In this document: positions 29,467 to 38,116 of the stretch, one piece after another
Position numbering within the stretch: position 1 is the first letter of the stretch
Layout of the letters: every line of letters begins with the position of its first letter
Source of the DNA: Carpediemonas membranifera
Taxonomy: Eukaryota > Fornicata
Length of the DNA: 64,000 nucleotides
Reading direction: 5' to 3'
Assembly: GCA_019828565.1 (NCBI GenBank)
Contig: JAHDYR010000069.1
Coordinates: 186,001 to 250,000 of the forward strand
The notes under the pieces: model-generated
What the model was told of the DNA's origin: nothing
Seen by the model: the letters and a program-made list of their open reading frames with translations, nothing else
Database searches by the model: none
Translations under genes and position numbers: made by a program

Positions 29467-31184
29467 ATGAACCATTTCAACAGCTCTTCTGCCACTACAC
29501 CGATCTCCAGAACCCTGAAGCTTAACTTCGGCAACCTGGATTCCTCTATCGGCCATTCCAAAGTTTCTCTTGCAGATCTGGTTGTTGCTCCTCCCAACGT
29601 TGCCCGTAGAACACGCTTGACGAAGATCCTTGCCGTTTGCATCCATCAGTTCTTTCCCTCACACAGACTCTTGGCCCCGAAGTCACTGCCGCGAACGTTC
29701 GCCAACTCTTTGACGAAGGATGCGACCTCTTCAGGATCAACATGTCCCACATGAAGGAGCGTGACGCCCGCGTGACCAACATGGTCAACGTCATCCGCCA
29801 GGTCTCTGAGGAGGTCGGTGTGCACATCGGCATCCTCGTTGACCTTCAGGGCCCCAAGATCCGTTGCGGGTCCTTCGGCAACGGCCCCTACGTGCTCGAG
29901 CGGGAGCAGAGCTTCACCTTCGACATGGAGCTCGACACCCCCGGAGACCGGACCCGCGTGGGCCTGCCCCACCCTGAGATCTTCAAGGCCATCGAGGTCG
30001 GCCACAACATCCTCGTGAACGACGGCGCCATCGCCATGCGGGTCGACGCCGTGGACCGCGAAAACCTCGTCATCGAGACGACGGTCACCCAGGAAGGCGA
30101 GATCAGCAACCGCAAGGGCGTCAACGTCCCCGACACCCTCCTGCCGATGTCCGCGATGACAACGAAGGACCGTCGCGACCTTGCCTTCGCCCTCGAGCAC
30201 TCGCCCGACTGGGTCGCCCTGTCGTTTGTCCAGACGGCCAGCGACGTCCAGGAGTGCCAGGCTATGGTCCAGGGTAGGGCCCGCGTCATGGCAAAGATCG
30301 AGAAGCCCCAGGCGCTTGAGAACCTCGTCGAGATCGTCGAGGTGGCCAACGGCATCATGGTAGCCCGCGGTGACCTTGGCGTCGAGCTCAGTCTGTCCCA
30401 GGTGCCTGCCGCCCAGAAGCGGTGCATCAAGCTCGGCCAGCTGCACGGCAAGCCCGTTGTCGTCGCCACACAGATGCTCGAGTCCATGATCAGCCGGCCC
30501 GTCCCCACCAGGGCCGAGGTCAACGACGTCGCCTGTGCAGTTTATGACGGTGCCGACTGCCTCATGCTGTCCGCCGAGACGGCCATCGGCAAGTTCCCCC
30601 GCAAGGCTGTCCGCACGATGTCCGACTGCATCTGGGAGGTGCAGAAGGACCCCCTCTACCTCAAGTCAATCCATGCAATCCAGCCGGCTCGGGAGCACCT
30701 CGCCACCCCTGACGCTATTGCTGCTGCCACGCGTCTTACCGTGAAGGCTCTCGGCTCCTCCGTTATTGTCGTCTACACCCGCTCCGGCGGTGCGGCTCTC
30801 CGTATCTCCCGCGAGCGGCCATCCGCCCTCATTGTGGCGATGACACCCGTCCGGGAGACCGCCCGTGCCCTCTCGGCAGTCTGGGGCGTCCGCGCGGTCC
30901 ACCTTAAGGAGGACGCCAAGACTTTCCACGGCATGGTCTCCACCGCAAACTCTGTGGTCAACGGCCTCGAGGTCGCCTTCCCCGGCGATTCTGTCGTCGT
31001 CGTCTCCGGGTGGCCGTTCGGCGCTCAGGCGATTAACCTGATGCACGTGCTTTCCGTAACCGAGCCGGAGGTGTCCAACGATGGACATTGGACTTACAGA
31101 GTGCCCGGCACCCAGGCGTCCAGCGAGGATCTCGTGTCGCAGCTGCAGGATACGGTTATCAATGAGGAGAACGACGAGGAATAG
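29467..31184 (+). CDS. PYK: Pyruvate kinase, one intron
   Basis: The exons are 29467-29634 and 29667-31184, giving 561 residues. The enzyme transfers phosphate from phosphoenolpyruvate to ADP, the last step of glycolysis. Splicing joins RRTRLTKILA to TLGPEVTAANVRQL, restoring the family's 'TKI..T.GP' substrate-binding strand. Further motifs: FRINMSHM, VDLQGPKIRCG, MAKIEKPQALENL (catalytic Lys), MVARGDLGVEL, TQMLESMISRPVPTRAEVNDVA and GADCLMLSAETAIGKFP. An extra ~50 residues precede the usual start. The short C-terminal domain is present. The stop is followed by TTTTATAAACGG about 13 bp downstream. Confidence 0.96.
29635..29666 (+). other. 32-nt spliceosomal intron in pyruvate kinase
   Basis: Donor GTTTGC and acceptor CCCTCACACAG, phase 0. 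Removal fuses two halves of the conserved substrate-binding strand in frame. Confidence 0.93.
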
Positions 31185-31320
31185 AGTTTTTGGTCGGTTT
31201 TATAAACGGGTTTGTTGATCATTTTCACACTTTCACTTTCAAAGATCGATTAGTTAAACCTCGAGCAACTTGTCCGACGCACTTGATGACACCAGAGATA
31301 TAAGCCAACAAGCCATTTCC

Positions 31321-32862
31321 TCAATGGTCATGAAAAAGCATCCCAGGTGTCATCGGCTCTCCCCTCGGCGTCCCAAAGACCATGGACGCTCCCGGGGTGA
31401 CTTGTCCTGGCTGGCTCGGCTGACTCCCCAGGCTGGTCTGGGTCGGTCCAGGCGTGCCCATGTCTAGTGCCCGCCGAGTTCCAGTACTCCGTCGACCGGG
31501 GGGTAGCACGCGTCTGACACTCATCGGCCCGCTAAGAGAGGAGGGCATGGGCAGAGGGGCGCGTCGGTTGAGTGGCGGGGAGGAAAAAATGTCTGACAGG
31601 AAGGGGCCGGGGGCGTGGGTCGGGGTGGCTGCGATATGCCGGAAATTGCCGGAGCCAAGTGCACTGCGAATCGCCGGAACGGGTCGGCTCGTGATAAATT
31701 TGTCAGAAGCACAGATTGACTCGACAACTTTGGGGTAAAACCGCCAGTACCGCAGGCGGTTGTCATCGGACAGTGTATAAAATGAGTTTGGCATCGTCGG
31801 ATGTAACGTGACAGTCGATGTCTCCTGCGCGGGTTGGCTGAACAACAAGTGTGGCGCGTCAGCATTACTGGTCCCCAACTCCCATAAACTCGGGTCAGAC
31901 CCGGATCTAGCCCTAGATATGAGATCATCAATGTCCCGCCACATGACAATGGAGCCCGTATGGTGGCCGTGGAGCAGCTCGCCGGCCCGAGTCCAGGTCG
32001 GTCGGATGTGGAAGCTGGCGCTCGATGCCATCTCTGGTGGATCATCGATCGATAGCTTGAGCTTCTCAGGGTCTTTCTTACCGAAGTCCTGGGTTCTAAG
32101 TACATAAACTGCGCGTTTGCAGTCTTTGACTGCGAGTTTCGTATAATCATCCGAGAACTGCATGTGAGTCAATGCGCTCCCCCCGAAATCCACTGTATGC
32201 AGCGGCTTACCTGCGTGCTGCCGCCCCTTCCTCAGGTCCCACAGCGACATGGCCGTCCCTCCAACAGTTAATATAGTATACGTGCTCGCCAGTCTCGCCG
32301 GGCACCAGCGGGCTGAGGCGAGCCTGTCGCCGCCGTGGGGTTTCACTCTTCGGGCAGGGATCTCGGCGGCTATGGCGTGTCTGGCGAACGGGAACGAGGG
32401 CTGGCGGAAGTCGTAGACGTAGACTGCGCCCTTGCTGCTCGCCATGACGATCTCTGGGCTCTCGGGTGAGAACGAGACCGTTTGGACCCCCGTAAGGTCA
32501 CGGGACAGCTCCTTCTCTCCGGGCGGGGTGAGCATGACGTCGGTAGCACTGTTCCGCTTGGCTAGAGCTGCCAGCGACCCGTCAGGCCGCAGACGAAAAG
32601 GAGTAACAGTCGATGTGCTCGAATCAGCAAAGACAATCGTGTCATCGCCACTCCAATCGAGGTCCAAGATCGCTCCAGTGCCTACAATACGGTCAGAGAT
32701 CTCGATGAGCTCGCCGGTCTCCTTGCTTACGACGTTGGCGTCGAAGAGCTTGACCGACCAATCGAACCCGCTGATCGCAAACTTGAACTTGTTTCGGTCG
32801 GTACGGCAGAATTTCATCTGTGTTGGTGGTTGCCGGTCGTTGTCGGACAAGAATGAACGCAT
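31321..32862 (-). CDS. WD40-repeat protein with disordered tail
   Basis: A 513-residue protein from ATG 32862 (MRSFLSDNDRQPPTQ); an in-frame ATG at 32997 would add 45 residues of unconvincing sequence. At least five WD40 blades are visible (for example FAISGFDWSVKLFD, MASSKGAVYVYDF and LTVGGTAMSLWDLRKG), followed from ~390 by a Pro/Ser/Gly-rich tail with TPG motifs. Substrate-receptor WD40 proteins such as DTL/Cdt2 share this propeller-plus-tail plan, but I cannot identify it further. Its promoter pairs head to head with that of the Fanzor remnant. Confidence 0.75.
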   Translation of the reverse strand: MRSFLSDNDRQPPTQMKFCRTDRNKFKFAISGFDWSVKLFDANVVSKETGELIEISDRIVGTGAILDLDWSGDDTIVFADSSTSTVTPFRLRPDGSLAALAKRNSATDVMLTPPGEKELSRDLTGVQTVSFSPESPEIVMASSKGAVYVYDFRQPSFPFARHAIAAEIPARRVKPHGGDRLASARWCPARLASTYTILTVGGTAMSLWDLRKGRQHAGKPLHTVDFGGSALTHMQFSDDYTKLAVKDCKRAVYVLRTQDFGKKDPEKLKLSIDDPPEMASSASFHIRPTWTRAGELLHGHHTGSIVMWRDIDDLISRARSGSDPSLWELGTSNADAPHLLFSQPAQETSTVTLHPTMPNSFYTLSDDNRLRYWRFYPKVVESICASDKFITSRPVPAIRSALGSGNFRHIAATPTHAPGPFLSDIFSSPPLNRRAPLPMPSSLSGPMSVRRVLPPGRRSTGTRRALDMGTPGPTQTSLGSQPSQPGQVTPGASMVFGTPRGEPMTPGMLFHDH

Positions 32863-33005
32863 GGTTAGGCAATCTACTCGTGCATCAGTTACTTTCCCTA
32901 TTTCACGAAGAAAAGCTGGCCATGACAATCGTTGTCGTGGTGGAATACACTCCATGGGGCATGGAATCCTTCCAACCCCGTGGCATTGCGACCACATCAC
33001 TAATT

Positions 33006-33020
33006 ATTGCGCAGTTTAAG
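33006..33020 (-). promoter_or_regulatory. TTAAACTGCGCAAT promoter element (WD40 gene)
   Basis: A full copy of the recurrent element on the minus strand, upstream of the WD40 gene. A mirror copy for the opposite direction begins at 33058, making a divergent promoter of under 70 bp. Confidence 0.5.
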
Positions 33021-33057
33021 ATATGTTAAAATGTGCTTTTGAAGGGTCAAACAATGT

Positions 33058-33074
33058 GTTTATACTGCGCAACA
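33058..33074 (+). promoter_or_regulatory. GTTTATACTGCGCAACA promoter element
   Basis: The element lies 6 bp before ATG 33081. An identical 17-bp copy occurs at 34635-34651. ACTGCGCAA is the shared core with the WD40 promoter facing the other way. Confidence 0.5.
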
Positions 33075-33080
33075 CTGCCA

Positions 33081-34574
33081 TGTCTCCCTCCTACTCACGT
33101 CTTAAGTCGGTAGGGAGATCGTCTTCTCCAGGGCTTCCACAAAGCGTCTTCTTCGTGGACGTCAGCACAGCTGCAAAGATCGCTCGCTCACACGTCGTCT
33201 CATTGTCTTCTATTCCACATTAAATTCACTTCTACACTTGTATAGGCTGGTAATGGTGTTCATCGTCGGCTCTATATGTGTGCGTCTGGGCAACTGCAGA
33301 CGGAGTGGAGACGTTGAGTGGCCTCATCAGCCACTTCAACGGGGAGTACTCGATGTCGCTCCGCCAGCCTCGCCTCGTGCCGATCGTGCCCATGGCCCCC
33401 GTCCGACCGGGCTTCATGGCCTACGGTGACACGATGGGCCTACTGAACGAGAACTTCTGTCATCGTGTGGGAATTAATCCCACACTCCCACACGCCACCA
33501 AACCGTTGACAGAAGAGCAGGAGGAACCATACCAGAACAACCCCAGGTCAATGGGCCGTCTGCTCAGCCTGAGCACCGATGGGGTCTGTGTGGCGGTGAC
33601 GATTAAGAGAGGCTTCGGCCACTATCGGCCACAACATGATGCGAGCATGCCTGTTCGAAAGCGAGCGAAATGGCGGGAGAAAGAGCGCCCCCGACTCGGG
33701 ACCAATAATGCCGAGGCTCCGCCCGCGCCGGATCCTGATGCCCACCTCATGGGGTTCGACCCGGGCGCGAGGTCCATCGGAGGGTATTACATCAGGCACC
33801 CCGATGGCACCACCAGCTCCGGCGTCCTTCCAAAGTGCGGATACACTAAGACGCCAAGTTTCGGCTTTGATATGACGGCCGCGTCGTTCAAGAGCACAAG
33901 ACTAGTGAGTATCAACAACTCTATTAGACAACTCTATTTGTGCTGGACAACGCGAACGACATTTTCGAGGCTGGAATGCGTAAGTCTTTCCGCCGAGTGC
34001 GCTTTGCGAACCACATCCTTCGCCAGAAGCACTTCGCCCGCTGCGGCCAACAGTTGGCTCGGGAGTTCGGTTGGCGTGGCCACCATCCCATCGCCACCCC
34101 CATTCGCCTGAAAGTCTTCTACGGGAGCTCGGGATTCACCACGCCTGCTGGTATGTTCATTCCTTGCGCGCCATATCGAAAGTTCGCGAGAGAGATAGTA
34201 CCCCTTCTCAAGGGTATAACATTGTCGTCGATCTTAACATGGTAGACGAGGATCGCACCACCGTCGTCTGCCCTCACAGCCACGCCCCCTACAAGCGAGT
34301 TCGTCCGCGTGATGACCAGCACGTTCACCCACATCGTGTGATGCTCTGCGAAAATCCACAGTGCCGTGGTGCTCAGTGGCGCGCAACAGTTCCTGATGCT
34401 CTGAATGTTGATCATCGGGACAAGAGTGCTGCAGAGAACATCCTGTGGCGTTCTCTTGCCACGGAAGATGAGCTCAGTGGCTCTCCGTTCAGTCGCACAT
34501 CGATCCCACGTCTTCAAACTTCATTCCAGTATCATCAATTGGCTAACCGCCAACATTCGTCTACGGACGGATGA
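33081..34574 (+). mobile_element. Fanzor (TnpB-like RNA-guided nuclease), broken frame
   Basis: Fanzors are eukaryotic relatives of transposon-encoded TnpB with a split RuvC nuclease guided by an RNA from the element's end. The features run in order across three frames. 33278-33904 holds the N-terminal region with LLSLSTDGVCVAVTIKRG (the 'TDG' strand) and RuvC-I GFDPGARSIGGY (Asp codon 33758-33760). 33928-34200 holds a basic helix and VFYGSSGF. 34205-34574 holds RuvC-II VVDLNMVDEDRTT (Glu codon 34248-34250), zinc-finger residues CPHSH and CENPQC, and RuvC-III NVDHRDKSAAENIL (Asp codon 34419-34421). All three catalytic acids persist. The first junction (GTGAGT...TTAG, 33905-33927) could be a 23-nt intron; the second is a one-base loss in the C run 34201-34204. 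The N-terminal 65 codons (33081-33277) contain stops. No terminal repeats were identified. Confidence 0.75.
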
Positions 34575-34634
34575 TGTTGTGCAGTTTGGAACTTTGATCG
34601 TTCCTTTCAGGCCCTGTCTGGGAGGTTCGAAAAA

Positions 34635-34651
34635 GTTTATACTGCGCAACA
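34635..34651 (+). repeat. Second copy of GTTTATACTGCGCAACA
   Basis: Identical over 17 bp to 33058-33074, 1,577 bp away in direct orientation. Similarity continues past it: both are followed by GCCATGT, TCCC and AAGTCGG blocks, so this is a diverged copy of the Fanzor 5' region. Confidence 0.6.
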
Positions 34652-34673
34652 TAAAAACCTGGGCAATACGGCC

Positions 34674-34841
34674 ATGTATCCCGTCCTCTCTTCTCAAGTC
34701 GGCTGGGTGTCTGCTAGACTCAAAAGTAGAATCTACCAACATCGGCAAGATGGCTCAGGGCCAGACCCATGTCGGTATCCCCCCCAGCCCGAAGCTCTGG
34801 ATCCTGTGGTAAACGGCCTGTATGCTGAGTACGATGGTTAG
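34674..34841 (+). pseudogene. 55-codon frame after duplicated Fanzor 5' region
   Basis: ATG 34674 (MYPVLSSQVGWVSARLK) to TAG 34841. Its promoter and first ~14 codons resemble the start of the Fanzor unit at 33058-33120. The rest matches nothing I know. I read it as the truncated 5' end of a second, lost element or gene. Confidence 0.3.
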
Positions 34842-35073
34842 CGAGTGAGTGGTGCTGGTGTGGGATGGCACGCGTTGAGGCTGTTGTTGTTGGATGGCAT
34901 TGGGCAATGAAGAAGGCGACAGTATGCCCAGTTTGGCAGGGCAGATGCTGTCAGATAATCAGCTATTGCGGGAATTGCACGCGTTCACATGGCACTACTG
35001 CGGCTACCAAATGAGTGCAAAAGTGCAGAATAAGGGCACACCATCGATTTTGCAGCGATAGAAGCCCCAAGGC

Positions 35074-35322
35074 ATGAGCGAGAACTTTACATTTGAAATT
35101 CGAATGACTCCAGATGAGTATGAGCAGATGATGCGCATTTTGAATCGCACTAACCCCGAATATGCCGAGAACACCTCGAACGCCGACGACGGGAGGTATT
35201 TGAAGCGCGGAAGTGGAACTCTTAGCCACAGCAGGAATCAATCGAGTCATCAGGACGAGCTTAGCCCTTATCTGAACTCCAGCGTCCCTTACCAAGGCTC
35301 TCCGTCGAGCTTTTCTCGTTAG
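35074..35322 (+). CDS. Small hypothetical protein, 82 aa
   Basis: ATG 35074 (MSENFTFEIRMTPDEYEQMM) to TAG. It has a short helix-forming N-terminal part (~1-32) and a Ser/Asn/Gln/Gly-rich disordered tail. It looks like coding sequence by composition but has no recognisable family. The upstream 230 bp contain no clear promoter element. It sits between the Fanzor patch and the inverted duplication, so it may itself be a fragment. Confidence 0.4.
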   Translation: MSENFTFEIRMTPDEYEQMMRILNRTNPEYAENTSNADDGRYLKRGSGTLSHSRNQSSHQDELSPYLNSSVPYQGSPSSFSR

Positions 35323-35459
35323 ACACGGCTCACACCACAAAGCCCAAGATCAGCAGCAAGCACGGTCTTTTGACCCACTTTTCTGTACAACAATTCCTTT
35401 ATATTCGCTAAACAGCTTCCTCCTCTGTCCTTGTGTGAGGTTGTTGAGATCTTTTCCTC

Positions 35460-35867
35460 GTCTGGGCGATTTATAAGGCGCAGCTGTCGGCCACGCGCAA
35501 GACTTTTCTTATTGTGAGAAAAGGTCTTTTCCTGCTGTCGAAGATGGTCCTGTTCGACTTCGCCTTGCTGCTGCGTCTCTTCGCCTTCTCGTACAGGCCG
35601 GTCACTGGCAAGCATATGTGGGATCTAGTGTATCCCGCGATCTTTTACACAATCCCAGACACGATGACGATCATTGGTCTCCTCATCAACTTCAAGGACG
35701 CCCCCGGCAAGAGCAGGCGCGGCCGGCCGCCTAAGGCCAGACCGGTCGAGCGCGAGTGGGATAGGAGTCGGCCTCATCGCTCGCCAGCACAGCTGCATGG
35801 CATCGCGGAGGCTGCGTATCCCGAGAGCGAGCTTGAGCTTGACCTCGAACCAGGGCTCTCGGACTGA
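35460..35867 (+). pseudogene. 3' fragment of the seven-TM protein gene
   Basis: This carries the last ~135 codons of the membrane protein at 42417-43523 (from ...WAIYKAQLSATRKTF to ...ELDLEPGLSD and TGA), with the same residues. It has no start, promoter or N-terminal membrane segments. It was created when the duplication cut the gene. No expression is expected. Confidence 0.9.
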
Positions 35868-35995
35868 GCGGTAAAGTAGGGCTGTAGATGCTGGCCATGG
35901 TTTCGCTTCATCTGGTTTGGAGGACGATACATGGCCCGGCATAAACTGTAAATCACGAGCTTGGACAAACAGAACAGAATTTCCCAAAAATCACG

Positions 35996-37267
35996 ATGAC
36001 GAAACAGAAGATCTCCGTTTCGGTGCGCTTTAGACCGCTGCTTCCCACCGAAGCGAAGCATAAGACGGTTGAAGGCGTTCCCGATTCGGAAGATCGCCCA
36101 GCGGACAGCTTCTCGCTCTCCACCGGCAAGAAGCTCTCCGTTGGCCCCTTCGAGAGGGTCTTTACCAGACACGATCGGAACGGCGCCGTGTACCGCGAGA
36201 TCGTGCAGCCCCTTGTCTCTGGCGTCCTCAACCTGCAGATCTCCACCGCAGCCTTCTTCGCCTACGGCCAGACGTCCGCGGGCAAGACGCACACGATGCT
36301 CGGCTACGGCCCAGAGCGCGGCATGTACGATTTTGCAGCCCAAGACGTTCTCACGTTCATTGAGCCGCACCCAGACCTCAGCCTTCAGATCCGGTTCATT
36401 GAACTGTACAACGGAAAGGCCTTCGACCTCAACAACAACCACATGGAGTGCTTCGTTCGGACGAACGCGGAGGGCGAGATCGACATTCGCGCCAACACCG
36501 AAGTTGACCCCGAAACCAAGCAGGTCAAGGTCAATCGACTCAAGACAGTCACCGCGAGGACGATGGAGGACGTGCATGCCATCATGAGGAACGGCATCAA
36601 GCAGCGCGCCGTGGGCTGCTCCACGAGACACAACCAATCGTCCAGATCCCACGCAGTCTTGGAACTTGAGATTGTATCCCAAGATCTGATCGCTCTCCGC
36701 GACGAAATCACGCAGAAGGAAGCCGAGCTCGTCCCGGTGGGCAACAAACGCGACTCGTACGTCATCGACAACGCCTCCAAGCTCTATCGCCAGGACGAGA
36801 TCGGCCGCTGGATCAAGAACGACGACCCTGAGATGGACGCGATCATGGCCGCCAACGACGCCGAGGTGGCCCACTTCCAGGCCCGCGTGGACGCAGCAGT
36901 GGCCGCTGAGAAGGGGTACATGGCGTCCCACGGGCAGGGTCTGCTCGGCCGGCGCATCATCCTCGTGGACCTCGCGGGGGCTGACACGGAGCTGAGGACG
37001 GGCAAGATGGACCCCGCCGAGCAGAAGGAGAGCCGCGAGATCAACAAGTCGCTGCTTGCGCTGAAGGAGTGCTTCAGGGCACTCGCCTCGGGCGCCTCAC
37101 ACGTGCCTTACCGCAACTCCATGTTGACCCACACGCTGAAGCGGTTCCTGGGCGATGACCGCGTCAGGGTGGGCATGCTGGCCAACGCGTCGCCCAGCGC
37201 TGAGCATGCGGCGATGACGGTGAACACCATGCGGTATGCCAACCTCGTGGCGACTTCAGTCAAGTAG
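35996..37267 (+). CDS. Kinesin motor-only protein (intact copy)
   Basis: A 423-residue protein that is essentially one kinesin motor domain: the start strand KISVSVRFRPLL, the P-loop AYGQTSAGKTHTM (Ser-Ala instead of Gly-Ser), switch I NQSSRSHAVLEL, switch II VDLAGAD (Asp where most have Glu), then EINKSLLALKECFRALA and VPYRNSMLTHTLKRFLG. An insert of ~90 residues lies between switch I and switch II. There is no neck coiled coil or tail, so it is unlikely to carry cargo as a dimer. Short kinesin-13/14-like regulators of spindle or flagellar microtubules are possible. An ATAAACTGTAAA element lies ~46 bp upstream. A second copy at 41018-42288 is frameshifted. Confidence 0.92.
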   Translation: MTKQKISVSVRFRPLLPTEAKHKTVEGVPDSEDRPADSFSLSTGKKLSVGPFERVFTRHDRNGAVYREIVQPLVSGVLNLQISTAAFFAYGQTSAGKTHTMLGYGPERGMYDFAAQDVLTFIEPHPDLSLQIRFIELYNGKAFDLNNNHMECFVRTNAEGEIDIRANTEVDPETKQVKVNRLKTVTARTMEDVHAIMRNGIKQRAVGCSTRHNQSSRSHAVLELEIVSQDLIALRDEITQKEAELVPVGNKRDSYVIDNASKLYRQDEIGRWIKNDDPEMDAIMAANDAEVAHFQARVDAAVAAEKGYMASHGQGLLGRRIILVDLAGADTELRTGKMDPAEQKESREINKSLLALKECFRALASGASHVPYRNSMLTHTLKRFLGDDRVRVGMLANASPSAEHAAMTVNTMRYANLVATSVK

Positions 37268-37428
37268 TGCAGTTTAAAGTGCAGCAGTTTGCTTCAACAG
37301 ATCCTAATTGATCAAGATTCGATCAAATCGATCATAAAGATGTCCAACCACAACTTCCTAACGAAAGACTCGCGAAGACCAAGACACCCATGAGGCACAC
37401 GTAGCCTATTATTCTCTACTCCCGCGTC

Positions 37429-38007
37429 CTAGAACCCATCGGCCTCCTGCACGTCGTCCTCCTCTTGCTCGTGGTCGGATCCGCCCTCAGAGCCCTCTGC
37501 TGCGAGCATAGGGACCTTTGAATCATCCCCAGTCACTGTAGGGTATGCTCCAGCCTGTTCTGGGGGCCGCTGGGCTGGGGTGAGAGTGGTTACGAGTGTG
37601 GGGATGAGGTCGGAGAGAGAGGTGATGGTGATGAGGGATATTACTTCAACGAGGAAAGCAGGCAGGATGAGAAAGATGAGATGCTGCCAGAAGGCGTTGT
37701 AATCGAGATTTCTGGTGGGTGATAAGTAGAGATAGGCGACTGCGATGATGTGCAGAATGCTGCAGACGAGGGGGGGTACAGGATGGAAGGAGGTCACCAG
37801 GAACATGGTCAGCAGGAGTTCCAGTATTACTAAGATAAGCGATGTGGAAACGGCTATGATTGAAGACACCTCGTTGGAGGCGTTTGCGATCAAGCGCTCG
37901 AGATTGGCGAAAAGAAGAAGCAAATGAGCGGCAATAGCGACAAATCTCGCACCCATTAGCCGCTTTTGGCGTGTAGAGTTCGGTTCAAGCTTCATTGGCC
38001 ACGCCAT
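37429..38007 (-). CDS. Four-TM membrane protein, unknown
   Basis: A 192-residue protein from ATG 38007. Four hydrophobic segments are visible (about residues 22-38, 48-72, 78-96 and 108-132), with a positively charged N-terminal head and an acidic, disordered C-terminal tail (DHEQEEDDVQEADGF). No family is recognised. It lies in the spacer between the arms of the inverted duplication and is convergent with the intact kinesin. Confidence 0.65.
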   Translation of the reverse strand: MAWPMKLEPNSTRQKRLMGARFVAIAAHLLLLFANLERLIANASNEVSSIIAVSTSLILVILELLLTMFLVTSFHPVPPLVCSILHIIAVAYLYLSPTRNLDYNAFWQHLIFLILPAFLVEVISLITITSLSDLIPTLVTTLTPAQRPPEQAGAYPTVTGDDSKVPMLAAEGSEGGSDHEQEEDDVQEADGF

Positions 38008-38116
38008 ACTGTTTCCTTCAGTCAGAAATCTCCATGTCTTTCCATTTATGACTCATGTAAAGGATGTGTAACTCTAAACTGCACTACCAACGCCGATTCA
38101 TTTACCACTACTGCGC

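Larger units (their letters stand above)
35460..37285 (+). repeat. Inverted duplication, copy 1 (1,826 bp)
   Basis: Matches the reverse complement of 41000-42824. By eye I count three substitutions (near 35874, 36004 and 36625) and one single-base deletion in copy 2, so identity is about 99.8%. The arms are 3,714 bp apart. It contains the 3' part of the seven-TM gene, the intergenic promoter and a complete kinesin gene. Its left edge cuts the seven-TM gene, so copy 1 is the derived insertion. Confidence 0.95.

Noticed and set aside
29646-30446. 266-codon minus-strand frame opposite pyruvate kinase
   Set aside because: Composition (Val/Asp/His-rich, irregular) is the mirror of the sense codons; the sense strand holds every pyruvate kinase motif.
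33058-34651. 17-bp direct repeats as transposon terminal repeats
   Set aside because: The same core (ACTGCGCAA) occurs at unrelated promoters, so it is better explained as a promoter element than as an insertion end.
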